Assembly (NCBI GenBank): GCA_949299015.1
Contig: CASFYT010000004.1
Span: forward strand, 42,446-106,445
Length of the DNA stretch: 64,000 bases
Source: an uncultured Bacillota bacterium
GTDB taxonomy: Bacteria; Bacillota_I; Bacilli_A; RFN20; CAG-288
Direction of reading: 5' to 3'
Shown: positions 34,985 to 43,041 of the stretch, in pieces
Numbering within the stretch: position 1 is the first letter of the stretch
Layout: every line of letters starts with the position of its first letter
Program-made: the position numbers and the translations under genes
The notes under the pieces: model-generated
What the model was told of the DNA's origin: nothing
The model's database searches: none
The model's input: the letters and a program-made list of their open reading frames with translations, nothing else

Positions 34985-35013
34985 AGGCGCTTCCCTTTGG
35001 AGGCGCCTTTTTT
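34985..35013 (+). terminator. Terminator after tRNA-His
   Basis: AGGCGC and GCGCCT (34985-34990 and 35003-35008), extendable through one G-T pair, followed by seven T's. Confidence 0.75.
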
Positions 35014-35098
35014 CCTGCCCTTGCCCGGAAGAGGACGGACAGGGACCCTCCGTCCCTCTTTTGCGACGATTTTTCTCTCCGAAAGCACTTTCCTATGG

Positions 35099-35104
35099 TA
35101 GAAT
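35099..35104 (+). promoter_or_regulatory. -10 box of the HIT-GNAT gene (TAGAAT)
   Basis: TAGAAT 35 bases before the start codon, preceded by TATGG. No clear -35 at 17 bases. Confidence 0.45.
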
Positions 35105-35138
35105 ATCCCTATTGCTTTTACCCAAGGAGACTCAGACC

Positions 35139-35864
35139 ATGTGCGAAAACTGTGACTTGATCGCGAAGCTGAAGTCGGGAAAGAATCCCTACTTCCTTGT
35201 CGAGACGAAGGCGGGATTCCTGCTCCTGCACGAACATCAGCCCTACCCGGGAATGTGCCTCTTCGTCTGCAAGGAACACGTCAAGGCCATCTACGAGCTG
35301 GAGTTCCATACCCGCAACGAATACCTGACGGAGATGGGCCAGATCGCCCACGCCATCCATGACGCGACCAAAGCCGTGCGCGTCGACATCGAGATCTGCT
35401 CCTCCAAGGACGGACACCTCGACTGCCTGCTCGTCCCGCGGCAGGAAAAGGACCTGGAGGCGCTCGACTACAAGCCGGCCTTCTCGCTTCCGCAGGTCCA
35501 GTTCCTGGACGACCGGAACCGCTTCTCGACCGAGGAGCTCCGGGACATGAAGGAAAGGCTCTACGCCGAGCTCCAGAAATACTTCCCGAAGGCCGTCCCG
35601 CAGAAGAAGGGGCTCCTGCAGGGGATGCTCCTGGACAAGATCTTCGACGGCGTCCGCATCTCCCTGATCGACCGCCGCGGCAACGTCGTCGCCTACGTCG
35701 ACATGGGAAAGAGGAACCGGACCGAGCGCGTCCTCTCCCGCACCTACGTCAGCGAGGCGTATCGGAGCAAGGGACTCGGGACCTTCCTCCTGGACGAGGC
35801 GGAGCGGATCTGCGCGCAGGAAGGGACGACCTTGGTCAAGGCCTGTTCCTTCGCCAACCGCTAG
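35139..35864 (+). CDS. Fusion of a degenerate HIT domain and a GNAT (YjdJ-type) domain
   Basis: 241 residues, starting at ATG 35139 after AAGGAGA. Residues 1-140 look like a HIT-family nucleotide hydrolase: an N-terminal CENCDLIAKLKSG like the CIFCKI of HIT proteins, then KEHVKAIYEL. However, the catalytic His triad, normally HxHxHxx, reads HLDCLLVPR, so two of three histidines are lost. Residues about 160-241 match small GNAT acetyltransferases (RTYVSEAYRSKGLGTFLLDEAERICAQEG, ending KACSFANR), with the acetyl-CoA loop RSKGLG. The pair suggests a non-catalytic nucleotide-binding module attached to an acetyltransferase. Function unknown. Confidence 0.72.
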   Translation: MCENCDLIAKLKSGKNPYFLVETKAGFLLLHEHQPYPGMCLFVCKEHVKAIYELEFHTRNEYLTEMGQIAHAIHDATKAVRVDIEICSSKDGHLDCLLVPRQEKDLEALDYKPAFSLPQVQFLDDRNRFSTEELRDMKERLYAELQKYFPKAVPQKKGLLQGMLLDKIFDGVRISLIDRRGNVVAYVDMGKRNRTERVLSRTYVSEAYRSKGLGTFLLDEAERICAQEGTTLVKACSFANR

Positions 35865-36736
35865 TCCGCCTTCAATACGACGTCGAAGAGATCGATTCCA
35901 AACCGTGACTTGAGGCCGACCACGTTCCCTTCCGTGATGAGGGCGTCGGCCTCCTTTTTCATGTCGAGGGCGACGTCCACCAGGGAGAAGTCGACGCTGT
36001 CGAAGACGTAGAGGTTCGTCTTCCTCCCCTTCCGCGTCAGGCAGAGGATGGTCTCCTTCTCCTCCAGGAAGACGAAGTCGAGGATCCTTTCGTCCTTCGA
36101 CCAGGGGAGGAGGAAGTCCATCCGCTTGAGGATCTTCCCCCGTCCGGACAGAAGGAGGAAGCCGCGCGGGGAATCGGAAAGGAGAAGGTTTCCCTTGCGG
36201 AAGGGATAGACCTTCCGGCTTCCTTCCAGGAAGAAGTCGAACAGGATCCTCCCTTCGCCGACGAAGGCGAAGTGTCCACGACGGTCGAAGAGCAGAAGGG
36301 CGTTCCACTGGCGGAAGAAGCCGATGCGGTCGTCCTCGTGCCCGTCGACGAGGAGCGTCTCCTCCGCGCCTTGCCGGAGGCGGCAGAGAACGGTCCTTTC
36401 CTCCTCCCGCTTCAGATAATAAAATGTCCCGTCCAGCGAGTAGCACGCATCCAAAAGAAGTCCCCTTTCGAGGGAAAAGGGACGAACGGGGTTCGGAGCT
36501 TCCAGGGAGAGGAAGAGCCCCTTTCCCGAAAGCAGTCCGTTGGGAAGGAAGATGGTGTCTTCCCTGGGGGAGAGCAGGACCTTGCGGGCGTACATGTCCG
36601 TCTTCAGGAGGTCCTGGACCTTCTTCCGCCGGTCGTAGAGGGCCAGAAGGTCCTCCTCCTTGACGAGGAAGCCATCCCGGAGGGCGCAGAGGGACTGCGC
36701 CCCCGGAAAGCTGCGGATCTTGCTTAGTCTCTTCAA
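35861..36736 (-). CDS. Unknown protein, possible beta-propeller
   Basis: 291 residues if it starts at TTG 36736, which overlaps the malQ stop as TTGA and follows AAAGGGA. An upstream start would run deep into malQ. I do not recognise a family. The sequence alternates short hydrophobic strands and charged turns in roughly 35-45-residue units (LLLDACYSLDGTFYYLKREEERTVLCRLR, RQWNALLLFDRRGHFAFVGEGRILFDFF, SPRGFLLLSGRGKILKRM), which suggests a beta-propeller. There is no signal peptide. It is co-transcribed with malQ and its last bases overlap the convergent HIT-GNAT gene by 4. Confidence 0.6.
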   Translation of the reverse strand: MKRLSKIRSFPGAQSLCALRDGFLVKEEDLLALYDRRKKVQDLLKTDMYARKVLLSPREDTIFLPNGLLSGKGLFLSLEAPNPVRPFSLERGLLLDACYSLDGTFYYLKREEERTVLCRLRQGAEETLLVDGHEDDRIGFFRQWNALLLFDRRGHFAFVGEGRILFDFFLEGSRKVYPFRKGNLLLSDSPRGFLLLSGRGKILKRMDFLLPWSKDERILDFVFLEEKETILCLTRKGRKTNLYVFDSVDFSLVDVALDMKKEADALITEGNVVGLKSRFGIDLFDVVLKAD

Positions 36737-38241
36737 TGGACGTCCCTTTTCCCGCGCAGACGGTCCTGCCGGATCCTCTCGACCAAGTCCGGAGTGAAGT
36801 CCTCCTTCCTCGTCCGATAGCTCCAGTTCGCATCCGAGAGCAGGGACGGCGTGTTCATCCGGCTGCCGTTGTCCAGGAGCAGGAGGTCCTGGATGGGGAC
36901 GATGTTCGCCATCGTCTTGAGCGCATAGCTGATCGAGACGGTCGTGGTCGCCAGCGCCTTGAGGTCGTCGCCCTGGAAGGGGACGGCGAACTTCGCGCAT
37001 TCCTCCTTCAGGGTCTTGGCATAGGTCTCCACGCCCTTTTCGTCCAAGGTCGTCAGGAACCCGTAGATCGGCATGTTGTCATGCGTTCCCGTGTAGCTGA
37101 AGTAGTTCTCCGTGCAGTTGGAGGGCAGGTGCTCGTTGTCCTCCGTCCCGTCGAAGCCGAACTCGAGGACCTTCATCCCCGGGAAGCCCGTCTCGCGAAG
37201 CAGCGTGCGGACCTTGTCGTCCATGAATCCAAGGTCCTCGGCGACGATCGGATAGTCCTCCCTGCCCGCAAAGAGCGCCATGCCCGGGCCGTCGACCCAC
37301 TCGCCGACGACCGCATCCTCGCGGCCGTAGGGAATCCGGTAGTAGGCCGCCAGTCCGCGGAAATGGTCGATGCGGAGGATGTCGTAGAGGCGCAGGGAAT
37401 AGTCGAGCCTTCCGTGGAAGAAGGAGAAGCCATCCTTCTTCATCGATTCCCAGTCGAAGATCGGATTGCCCCAGAGCTGTCCCTTGGGGGAGAAGTAGTC
37501 GGGCGGACAGCCGGCGACGTAGGTGGGCTCGCCCTTCTGGTCGAAGAGGAAGAGCTCCGGATTCTTGTAGCACTCGATCGAGTCGCGGGAAAGGTAGAGG
37601 GGAATGTCCCCCATGATCTCGATTCCGTTGAGGTTGCAGTAGGCCTTCAGCCGAAGGTATTCGTCCAGGAATTCGTATTGCGTCCAGACGAAGAAGAGGT
37701 AGAGCTCGCGCTCTTCGCGGAGGATGCGCTCCTCCAGTTCCGGCGAGTAGTTCCTCTCCGGTCCCTCCCACTCGTAGTACGGGCGGAAGTTGTGGAGGGT
37801 CTTCAGCGTCATGTAGAAGGCGAAGTCGCGATATTCTCCCTTGCGCAGGAAGTCGACGAAGGAGGGGGTGTCGCAGTCGAAGCGCGAGAACGCCTTCTTC
37901 AGCAGCGGGATTCGGTTGTCGAAGAGCTTCCCATAGTCGATCTTACAGGGATTGCTCCCCATGTCGGCGCTCTCCACCTCCTCCCGGGTCAGGAGTCCCT
38001 TCTTGATCAGCGTGTCCAGGTCGATGAAATAGTAGTTGAGGCCCTTGGCGGAAAAGGACTGGTAGGGGCTGTCGCCGTAGCTCGTCACGCCCAGGGGTAG
38101 GATCTGCCAGATCGTCGAGCCCGACTTCTTCAGGAAGTCGACAAAATCGTAGGCTTCCTTTCCCAGGGTTCCGATGCCGTAAGGGGAAGGAAGGGCGGAG
38201 ATGGGGAGAAGGATGCCCGAGCGTCTTTCGTTCTTTTTCAT
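36733..38241 (-). CDS. malQ: 4-alpha-glucanotransferase (amylomaltase)
   Basis: 502 residues, the usual GH77 length. It transfers alpha-1,4-glucan chains between maltodextrins and releases glucose. The start ERRSGILLPISALPSPYGIGTLG, the nucleophile region LRIDHFRGLAAYYRIP, and the acid/base Glu in IVAEDLGFM are visible, as is GTHDNMP. It is transcribed divergently from an alpha-amylase gene with only 74 bases between them, so both belong to maltodextrin or glycogen use. Confidence 0.96.
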   Translation of the reverse strand: MKKNERRSGILLPISALPSPYGIGTLGKEAYDFVDFLKKSGSTIWQILPLGVTSYGDSPYQSFSAKGLNYYFIDLDTLIKKGLLTREEVESADMGSNPCKIDYGKLFDNRIPLLKKAFSRFDCDTPSFVDFLRKGEYRDFAFYMTLKTLHNFRPYYEWEGPERNYSPELEERILREERELYLFFVWTQYEFLDEYLRLKAYCNLNGIEIMGDIPLYLSRDSIECYKNPELFLFDQKGEPTYVAGCPPDYFSPKGQLWGNPIFDWESMKKDGFSFFHGRLDYSLRLYDILRIDHFRGLAAYYRIPYGREDAVVGEWVDGPGMALFAGREDYPIVAEDLGFMDDKVRTLLRETGFPGMKVLEFGFDGTEDNEHLPSNCTENYFSYTGTHDNMPIYGFLTTLDEKGVETYAKTLKEECAKFAVPFQGDDLKALATTTVSISYALKTMANIVPIQDLLLLDNGSRMNTPSLLSDANWSYRTRKEDFTPDLVERIRQDRLRGKRDVH

Positions 38242-38261
38242 TTTTTCCTCGCTTGATTGTG

Positions 38262-38286
38262 TATCATATCCTTGCTCAATATGATA
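38262..38286. promoter_or_regulatory. Divergent malQ/amylase promoters inside an inverted repeat
   Basis: TATCATAT (38262-38269) and ATATGATA (38279-38286) form a perfect 8-bp inverted repeat with a 9-base spacer. Each arm supplies a TATGAT -10 box, one rightward (38280-38285, amylase) and one leftward (38268-38263, malQ). A factor bound to the palindrome would control both promoters at once. No maltose regulator gene is in the window. Confidence 0.5.
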
Positions 38287-38315
38287 GCGAGAATCAGAAA
38301 GGAAAGAAAGACAGT

Positions 38316-39614
38316 ATGAACGAAAAGAAGTCCCTTCTCCAAAGCGTCATCTACCAGGTCTTCGTCCGGGATTATCCCAGCGGCGGAACGCTCAAGAGCG
38401 TGACCGACGACCTCGACCGCATCGCCGCCCTCGGCGCCGACATCCTCTATCTCATGCCCATCCAGCCGATCGGAAAGGTCGGAAGGAAGGGGACGCTCGG
38501 ATCGCCCTACGCCATCGAGGACTACGGCGAAGTCGATCCGGCGCTGGGATCGCTCCACGACCTCGAGGAACTGACGGAAAAGGCCCACGAAAGAGGGATG
38601 AAAGTCCTGCTCGACGTCGTGTACAACCACACCTCGAGGGATAGCCGTCTTCTCCGGGAGCATCCCGATTTCTTCTTTCGGGACAGCCAAGGAAACTTCG
38701 GAAACAAGACGGGAGCCTGGAGCGACGTCTATGACCTCGACCATCAGGCGGAAGGACTGGACGAAAAGCTCGTCTCCTACCTCGAGGAATACAAGAACAG
38801 GGGAATCGACGGATTCCGGTTCGACGTCGCCTCGCTGATTCCGGCTTCGTTCTATCAGCTGGCAAGAAGGCGACTCGGAGAAGAGATGATCTTCCTTGCC
38901 GAGTGCATCGACACGGACTTCATCAACTACGTCCGCAGCCTCGGCTATCCGGCCCTCTCCAACGCCGAGCTCGCCCTCAGCGGCATCGACCTGTTCTACC
39001 CCTACGCGTCCTACCGCTTCATGGAGGACTGCCTCCGTTCGAAGGAGACGAAGGACCTCGAGGCCTACCTCGTCGCCCTCCAGCTCGAGGCGGCCTCACT
39101 CCCGGCGGGCCACTACGTCACGCGCTCGATCGAGAACCATGACCGGCCGCGGCTGGCCAGCTACAGCGACAGCGAGACCTTTACCGAAAACCTCCTGGCC
39201 TTCTCCTTCTTCCCGATGGGGCCGGCCTTCGTCTACTTCGGCGAGGAGTTCAAGGACACGCACCGTCCTTCCCTCTTCGAGAAGGAGACCGTCTCCTTGA
39301 AAGAACGGGATCCGGCCTATTCGTCCCTCTTCAAGACGCTCATGTCCTACAAACGCGACGTCCGGCACGAACAACTGCGCAACTCCCTCTACGAAGAGGT
39401 CTGCGGGCACGTCCTCATCGTCCGGAACGTCTATCCCGACCACGAGGAATACGGCCTCTTCAACCTTTCCTCGGGAACGCAAAAAATCTTCCCGACGACG
39501 CTGTCGAAGGGAAGATATCAAGATTTGCTGACCGGAAGGACCCTTACGTACGGAGAGGAAGGGCTCGACGTAGAGAAGCCGCTCTTCCTAGTCCTCGATG
39601 CGCAGGAACGCTGA
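38316..39614 (+). CDS. Alpha-amylase family (GH13) glycosidase
   Basis: 432 residues without signal peptide, so an intracellular maltodextrin enzyme. The four GH13 regions are visible: DVVYNHTS (I), GFRFDVAS with the nucleophile Asp (II), FLAECI with the acid/base Glu (III), and SIENHDRPR (IV). It is short for the family, with a small C-terminal beta domain (VCGHVLIVRNVYPDHEEYGLFNLS). Start ATG 38316 follows AAAGGAAAG. Exact specificity, whether alpha-amylase, neopullulanase or cyclomaltodextrinase-like, cannot be fixed. The last 27 bases overlap the convergent unknown gene. Confidence 0.88.
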   Translation: MNEKKSLLQSVIYQVFVRDYPSGGTLKSVTDDLDRIAALGADILYLMPIQPIGKVGRKGTLGSPYAIEDYGEVDPALGSLHDLEELTEKAHERGMKVLLDVVYNHTSRDSRLLREHPDFFFRDSQGNFGNKTGAWSDVYDLDHQAEGLDEKLVSYLEEYKNRGIDGFRFDVASLIPASFYQLARRRLGEEMIFLAECIDTDFINYVRSLGYPALSNAELALSGIDLFYPYASYRFMEDCLRSKETKDLEAYLVALQLEAASLPAGHYVTRSIENHDRPRLASYSDSETFTENLLAFSFFPMGPAFVYFGEEFKDTHRPSLFEKETVSLKERDPAYSSLFKTLMSYKRDVRHEQLRNSLYEEVCGHVLIVRNVYPDHEEYGLFNLSSGTQKIFPTTLSKGRYQDLLTGRTLTYGEEGLDVEKPLFLVLDAQER

Positions 39615-40247
39615 GCGCTGCGTCACGCCGTCCTCGTCCCCTTCGCCGAGGAGGAAGCACTCCTCCCTCCCTTCTTCCGAATAGGCCTCCAGCGCGCAGG
39701 CTCCGACGATCCTCCTCTCCCTGGGAGAATAGAGGAAGTCGGGGTGGGCCGTGAAGAGGACACCGTCGACCTCCTGCGGACGGAAGGTCAGGAGCAGGCG
39801 GCAGGAGAGGGGGTCGAAGTCGAAGGAATCGGCTCGAAAGGGAGAAAGTCCGTCGACCAGGTCCGCCAGGTCGAGCGTCGCTCCCTTCTCCGAAAGGGAA
39901 AGGGTCTTTGCCCCATCCTCCTGACTGCGATAGCTTCCGAAAAGATCACGCTTCGTGATAGAAGGAAAAAGATGGAAGACGAACCATTCCTGAAACTCGG
40001 CTCTATCCGAGGAGAGGGTCACCTTCACGTCCCGTTCCTTCGTCTCCTTGGACAGGTCGACGACGATCGTGTTTCCTTCTGCCGAGACGGAGAGGCCCGG
40101 CGCGGAGACGACGATGTCGTCGAGGACGGTTTCCGGATTCGTACGGAGCGTCAGGGAATGGACTCGACCCAGCATCAGGGACACGTCGTGGAGGGAGATT
40201 CCCTCCTGATACTGCCGGTCGTCGAAGTAGACGTTGTGGACGCTCAT
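39588..40247 (-). CDS. Unknown cytosolic protein
   Basis: 219 residues from ATG 40247, which overlaps the mgtC-like stop (ATGA) and follows GGAGGGAAAGG. I do not recognise a family. It is predicted mostly beta strand with no membrane segment (SVHNVYFDDRQYQEG at the start, LTLRTNPETVLDDIVVSAPG, SCRLLLTFRPQEVDGVLFTAHPDF). Coupling to the MgtC-like gene suggests the two act together. Its 3' end overlaps the convergent amylase gene by 27 bases. Confidence 0.6.
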   Translation of the reverse strand: MSVHNVYFDDRQYQEGISLHDVSLMLGRVHSLTLRTNPETVLDDIVVSAPGLSVSAEGNTIVVDLSKETKERDVKVTLSSDRAEFQEWFVFHLFPSITKRDLFGSYRSQEDGAKTLSLSEKGATLDLADLVDGLSPFRADSFDFDPLSCRLLLTFRPQEVDGVLFTAHPDFLYSPRERRIVGACALEAYSEEGREECFLLGEGDEDGVTQRSAFLRIED

Positions 40248-40969
40248 TCCTTTCCCTCCTCCGCAAACTTGCCCCGGCGGCAATAGGTGACCTTTTCCGT
40301 ATGCTCGAAATGTTCCACGAACTCGTCGACGGCAAAGTGCGTCGACTTGAAGGCGAAGATGACGACGACCTCCATTCCCCGGACGCCGTCCATCTCGAAG
40401 TTGCGGGAATGGATGTCCTTGATGGTCAGCTTCAGTCCGTCCGCCTCCTGGTGGACGAGGGAAAGGATCGGAAGGTCCGAATCGCAGCGGATCAGGATCG
40501 TCGGCGCCCTACGGTCGATCATCTTCTCGAGATGGACCAGGCCCAGGAGGAAGAAGAGGGCGACGACGGTCGCGATGAAGGCCTCGACGACGAAGCCGGC
40601 CCCGCAGGCAAGGCCAAGGCCGCCGCAGATCCAGAGCGTGGCCGAGGTCGTCAGCCCCTTGATGGAGGAATGCGTCCGGATGATGCAGCCGGCGCACAGG
40701 AAGCCGATGCCTGAGACGACGCCCGCGCCGATGCGGGAGGCATCGAAGTCGACCTCCGTCGCCTGGATGGCGAAGATCGAGATCGACATCATCAGGGCGG
40801 AGCCGACCGCCAGGAGGACGTGGGTCCTCAGGCCCGCCGACTGGCCGCGGATCTCGCGCTCAAAGCCGATGACGCCCGACAGGACGCCGCTGATGAATGT
40901 CGCCAAAAGGACGAAGACGGGAAGTCCCCAAAGGGGGTACTCCGCGATCGAAAGAAGCCATTGATCCAT
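40244..40969 (-). CDS. MgtC/SapB family membrane protein
   Basis: 241 residues. An N-terminal MgtC domain has four to five membrane helices, with the hallmark GVIGFEREIRGQSAGLRTHVLLAVGSALMM and the later GVVSGIGFLCAGCIIR. A cytosolic C-terminal domain of about 85 residues, ACT-like in other members, follows. MgtC-type proteins are tied to low-magnesium growth, and in pathogens to survival in macrophages and inhibition of ATP synthase. GGAGG precedes the ATG. An inverted repeat surrounds its promoter. Confidence 0.88.
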   Translation of the reverse strand: MDQWLLSIAEYPLWGLPVFVLLATFISGVLSGVIGFEREIRGQSAGLRTHVLLAVGSALMMSISIFAIQATEVDFDASRIGAGVVSGIGFLCAGCIIRTHSSIKGLTTSATLWICGGLGLACGAGFVVEAFIATVVALFFLLGLVHLEKMIDRRAPTILIRCDSDLPILSLVHQEADGLKLTIKDIHSRNFEMDGVRGMEVVVIFAFKSTHFAVDEFVEHFEHTEKVTYCRRGKFAEEGKE

Positions 40970-40982
40970 AATTTCCTCCGCA

Positions 40983-41027
40983 GGGATGCGTTCCTACATT
41001 ATACTTTCCGCCGCATCCCCGGGGCAA
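40983..41027 (-). promoter_or_regulatory. mgtC-like promoter with flanking inverted repeat
   Basis: On the minus strand TTGCCC (41027-41022), 18 bases and TATAAT (41003-40998). An 8-bp inverted repeat, GGGATGCG (40983-40990) and CGCATCCC (41012-41019), has one arm in the spacer and the other past the start of transcription. This could be a repressor operator or fold as an RNA/DNA hairpin. Confidence 0.5.
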
Positions 41028-41033
41028 GAAGGA

Positions 41034-42020
41034 CTATTCCAGCGGTGCGAAGACGGCGTAGTGGAGGTAGAGCGAGACGCTCGAGAGAGTCAGGACCAGG
41101 GCGAGCAGGACGAAGAGGGCGACAAGATAGGCTGTCTTGGTCTTCAGGATCGCCGAGAGCCATCCGCCCTGCCATCCCTCCGCCGGCTCCCGAATCGCGA
41201 GATAGATTCCGTAGGCGACCAGGAGGACGCCCAGGATCAAGGCGATGTACGCGAGGGCAAGGAAGTCGACCACGTATTCCGATCCGTCGACGGAATAATG
41301 AATCGTCGGCACCATCGACAGACCGGACAGGACGACGAGGGCCAGGGAGAAGACGAGGGCCAGGCTCTTGAGGTCGATGCGCCCGAAGACGCCGTCTTCG
41401 CGGTCGTCCTGGGGTGCCAGGTCCTTGAAGTGCTGATCTTCCAGGACGAGGAAGAGCGGCTTGGCCACGAAGAGGAAGAGGACGATGGAGACGAGGATGC
41501 AGGGGATGATGTATCCAAGGTTGTAGACGGCGGAGTAGGTCACGGTCCCGGCATCGAAGTGCGGCTCGAGGAAGGAACCGTTGGCATCCCACATCACCAG
41601 GCAGCCCGAGAAGAAGGAAGAGACGAAGCGCAGGGCACCGGCAATGACCATTCCGAGGATCGGAAGGCCGACCTGCCGACGATAGAAGGAATGTGAGAAG
41701 AAGCCGCAGACGCCGCAGACGCCGAAGCCGACGATGTAGTCCAGGAGGACCGAGACCCAGTTGTAGCCCCAGCCGCTGATGAAGAAGGAGATGAGACCGA
41801 AGAGGAGGGAGACGGCAAAGCCCCAGAAGGGTCCGCCGATGAGACCCGCCAAAAACAGCGGAAGCATCGCCGGCGTGATCGTGCCTCCGTTGGGCCAATT
41901 GAGGCCGGGAATCTGTTCGCAGATGAAGTCGGTCAGAAGGGCGAGGGCGAGCATCATGCTGCTGACGACCATCTGGATGATGGCCCTGTTGGCCCCGCTG
42001 CGTGTCGAATGTCGTTCCAT
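41034..42020 (-). CDS. thiT: ThiT-like thiamine ECF transporter S component with C-terminal extension
   Basis: 328 residues from ATG 42020, preceded by AAAGGAG. Residues 10-185 match ThiT, the substrate-binding subunit of the energy-coupling-factor thiamine transporter: LNWPNGGTITPAMLPLFLAGLIGG, then LLFGLISFFISGWGYNWVSVLLDYIVGFGVCG. The TPP riboswitch upstream supports thiamine as ligand. Known ThiT proteins are about 180-200 residues. Here residues 215-328 add three more membrane helices after a charged loop (DQHFKDLAPQDDREDGVFGR). The shared ECF ATPases and EcfT are not in the window. Confidence 0.82.
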   Translation of the reverse strand: MERHSTRSGANRAIIQMVVSSMMLALALLTDFICEQIPGLNWPNGGTITPAMLPLFLAGLIGGPFWGFAVSLLFGLISFFISGWGYNWVSVLLDYIVGFGVCGVCGFFSHSFYRRQVGLPILGMVIAGALRFVSSFFSGCLVMWDANGSFLEPHFDAGTVTYSAVYNLGYIIPCILVSIVLFLFVAKPLFLVLEDQHFKDLAPQDDREDGVFGRIDLKSLALVFSLALVVLSGLSMVPTIHYSVDGSEYVVDFLALAYIALILGVLLVAYGIYLAIREPAEGWQGGWLSAILKTKTAYLVALFVLLALVLTLSSVSLYLHYAVFAPLE

Positions 42021-42114
42021 CTCTTTCTCCTTTCCGGGCATGAAAAGGGCCCTGACCCGAGGCCAAGGCACGCAAGGATTCCATGTCGAGAAAAGGAAGA
42101 GACGAGGACGATGG

Positions 42115-42202
42115 ACTTCACTCCCTCCGATGGTCTTGACCAACAGGTTCGAAGCGTCAGGTTTGAGCCTTCTCAACCGCCGAGGCGGTCCCGCTGTAAA
42201 GT
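42115..42202 (-). promoter_or_regulatory. TPP riboswitch controlling thiT
   Basis: Read on the minus strand. P1 pairs ACTTTAC (42202-42196) with GTGAAGT (42121-42115). A P3 hairpin ACCGCC/GGCGGT is followed by TTGAGA (consensus CTGAGA), then GAACCTG, a P5 hairpin TGGTC/GACCA, and CGGAGGGA (consensus GCGxAGGGA). These are the conserved thiamine-pyrophosphate-binding elements in the right order, and the next gene is a thiamine transporter. The C-to-T in CTGAGA and the short P5 loop are departures from the consensus. Confidence 0.85.
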
Positions 42203-42288
42203 ACTTGAATAAGATAGCACAACCGAAAGGTCCGTTGTTCATTTTTTCGACAAAATCTTTAATTTTGCTACCCGCTCTCCTTTTCGGT

Positions 42289-42297
42289 TGCTATAAT
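42289..42297 (+). promoter_or_regulatory. Extended -10 (TGCTATAAT) of the 42.3-kb membrane protein gene
   Basis: TGC-TATAAT, 26 bases before ATG 42324, with AGGAGAA as ribosome-binding site. The TPP-riboswitch promoter probably lies on the other strand near 42210-42218 (TGCTATCTT). Confidence 0.6.
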
Positions 42298-42323
42298 GAA
42301 GAAAGAATTAAGGAGAACCTCTC

Positions 42324-42920
42324 ATGGCAAAAAAATCTGGCTTCTTCCGTAAGTTCTTCAAGCTCATCTTTTCGTTGGCCGGCCTCGCGGTTGGCGTCCT
42401 TGCCGTCATCCTCATGGCCTTGCCCTTCGTCGGTGCGACCATCAGCGGCGAGGTGATGGGACAGACGGCCACAGGCATCGTCGCGCTCTCGGGATTCGCG
42501 CTCGCATTTGGCGGCGCGCCGATTGCGGAGATGACCGTCAACGGCGAGACGGTGGACCTCATCCCGGACGATGTCCTCGACAGCCTCCCGAAGGAAGCGG
42601 AGACCGGAATCACCGTCGCCTTCGTCCTTCTGGCGGTCGGCGTCGTCCTCGCCCTCCTCTACGTCCTCTTCTCCTGGGGAAAGAAGAATACGACCCTCAA
42701 GCTGGGCTTGGGCGTCTGCGCGACGCTCGTCCTTCTCGTCGGCGGCATCCTCTGCTTCTTCGCCCCAAACTTCGCGGAGCTCGAATCCTCGACGGAGGAA
42801 ATCATGGGCATGACCTTCAAGCAGGGCCTGCTCTACGGCGGCATCCTGACGGGCGTCTTCGGCATCGCCTCGGGTGCGCTGATGGGAATCGCCTCGCTCC
42901 TTGGCCCTCGCGCCGAATAA
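42324..42920 (+). CDS. Unknown membrane protein with four helices
   Basis: 198 residues. Helices lie near residues 13-40 (IFSLAGLAVGVLAVILMALPFV), 95-115, 125-147 and 165-192. A basic N-terminus (MAKKSGFFRKFFK) points to an N-in topology. An acidic extracytoplasmic loop between helices 1 and 2 (VNGETVDLIPDDVLDSLPKEAE) is the main soluble part. I do not recognise the family. It is a single-gene unit with its own extended -10 promoter and a terminator directly after the stop. Confidence 0.65.
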   Translation: MAKKSGFFRKFFKLIFSLAGLAVGVLAVILMALPFVGATISGEVMGQTATGIVALSGFALAFGGAPIAEMTVNGETVDLIPDDVLDSLPKEAETGITVAFVLLAVGVVLALLYVLFSWGKKNTTLKLGLGVCATLVLLVGGILCFFAPNFAELESSTEEIMGMTFKQGLLYGGILTGVFGIASGALMGIASLLGPRAE

Positions 42921-42942
42921 GGAAGTTCGATTCGTTTCAACT

Positions 42943-42969
42943 GAGGCTGTCGTAGGCAGCCTCTTTTTT
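42943..42969 (+). terminator. Terminator of the 42.3-kb membrane protein gene
   Basis: GAGGCTG/CAGCCTC stem (42943-42949 and 42957-42963) followed by six T's. Confidence 0.8.
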
Positions 42970-42986
42970 GTTCTTCTTGGTCCACG

Positions 42987-43019
42987 AAAAAGCCACGGCC
43001 TTCGCCGTGGCTCTTTTTT
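42987..43019. terminator. Bidirectional terminator downstream of degV
   Basis: AGCCACGGC/GCCGTGGCT stem (42991-42999 and 43004-43012) with A's on the left and T's on the right. It mainly serves the leftward degV gene. Confidence 0.8.
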
Positions 43020-43041
43020 CGATGCCGTCCTACTTCGCGTC

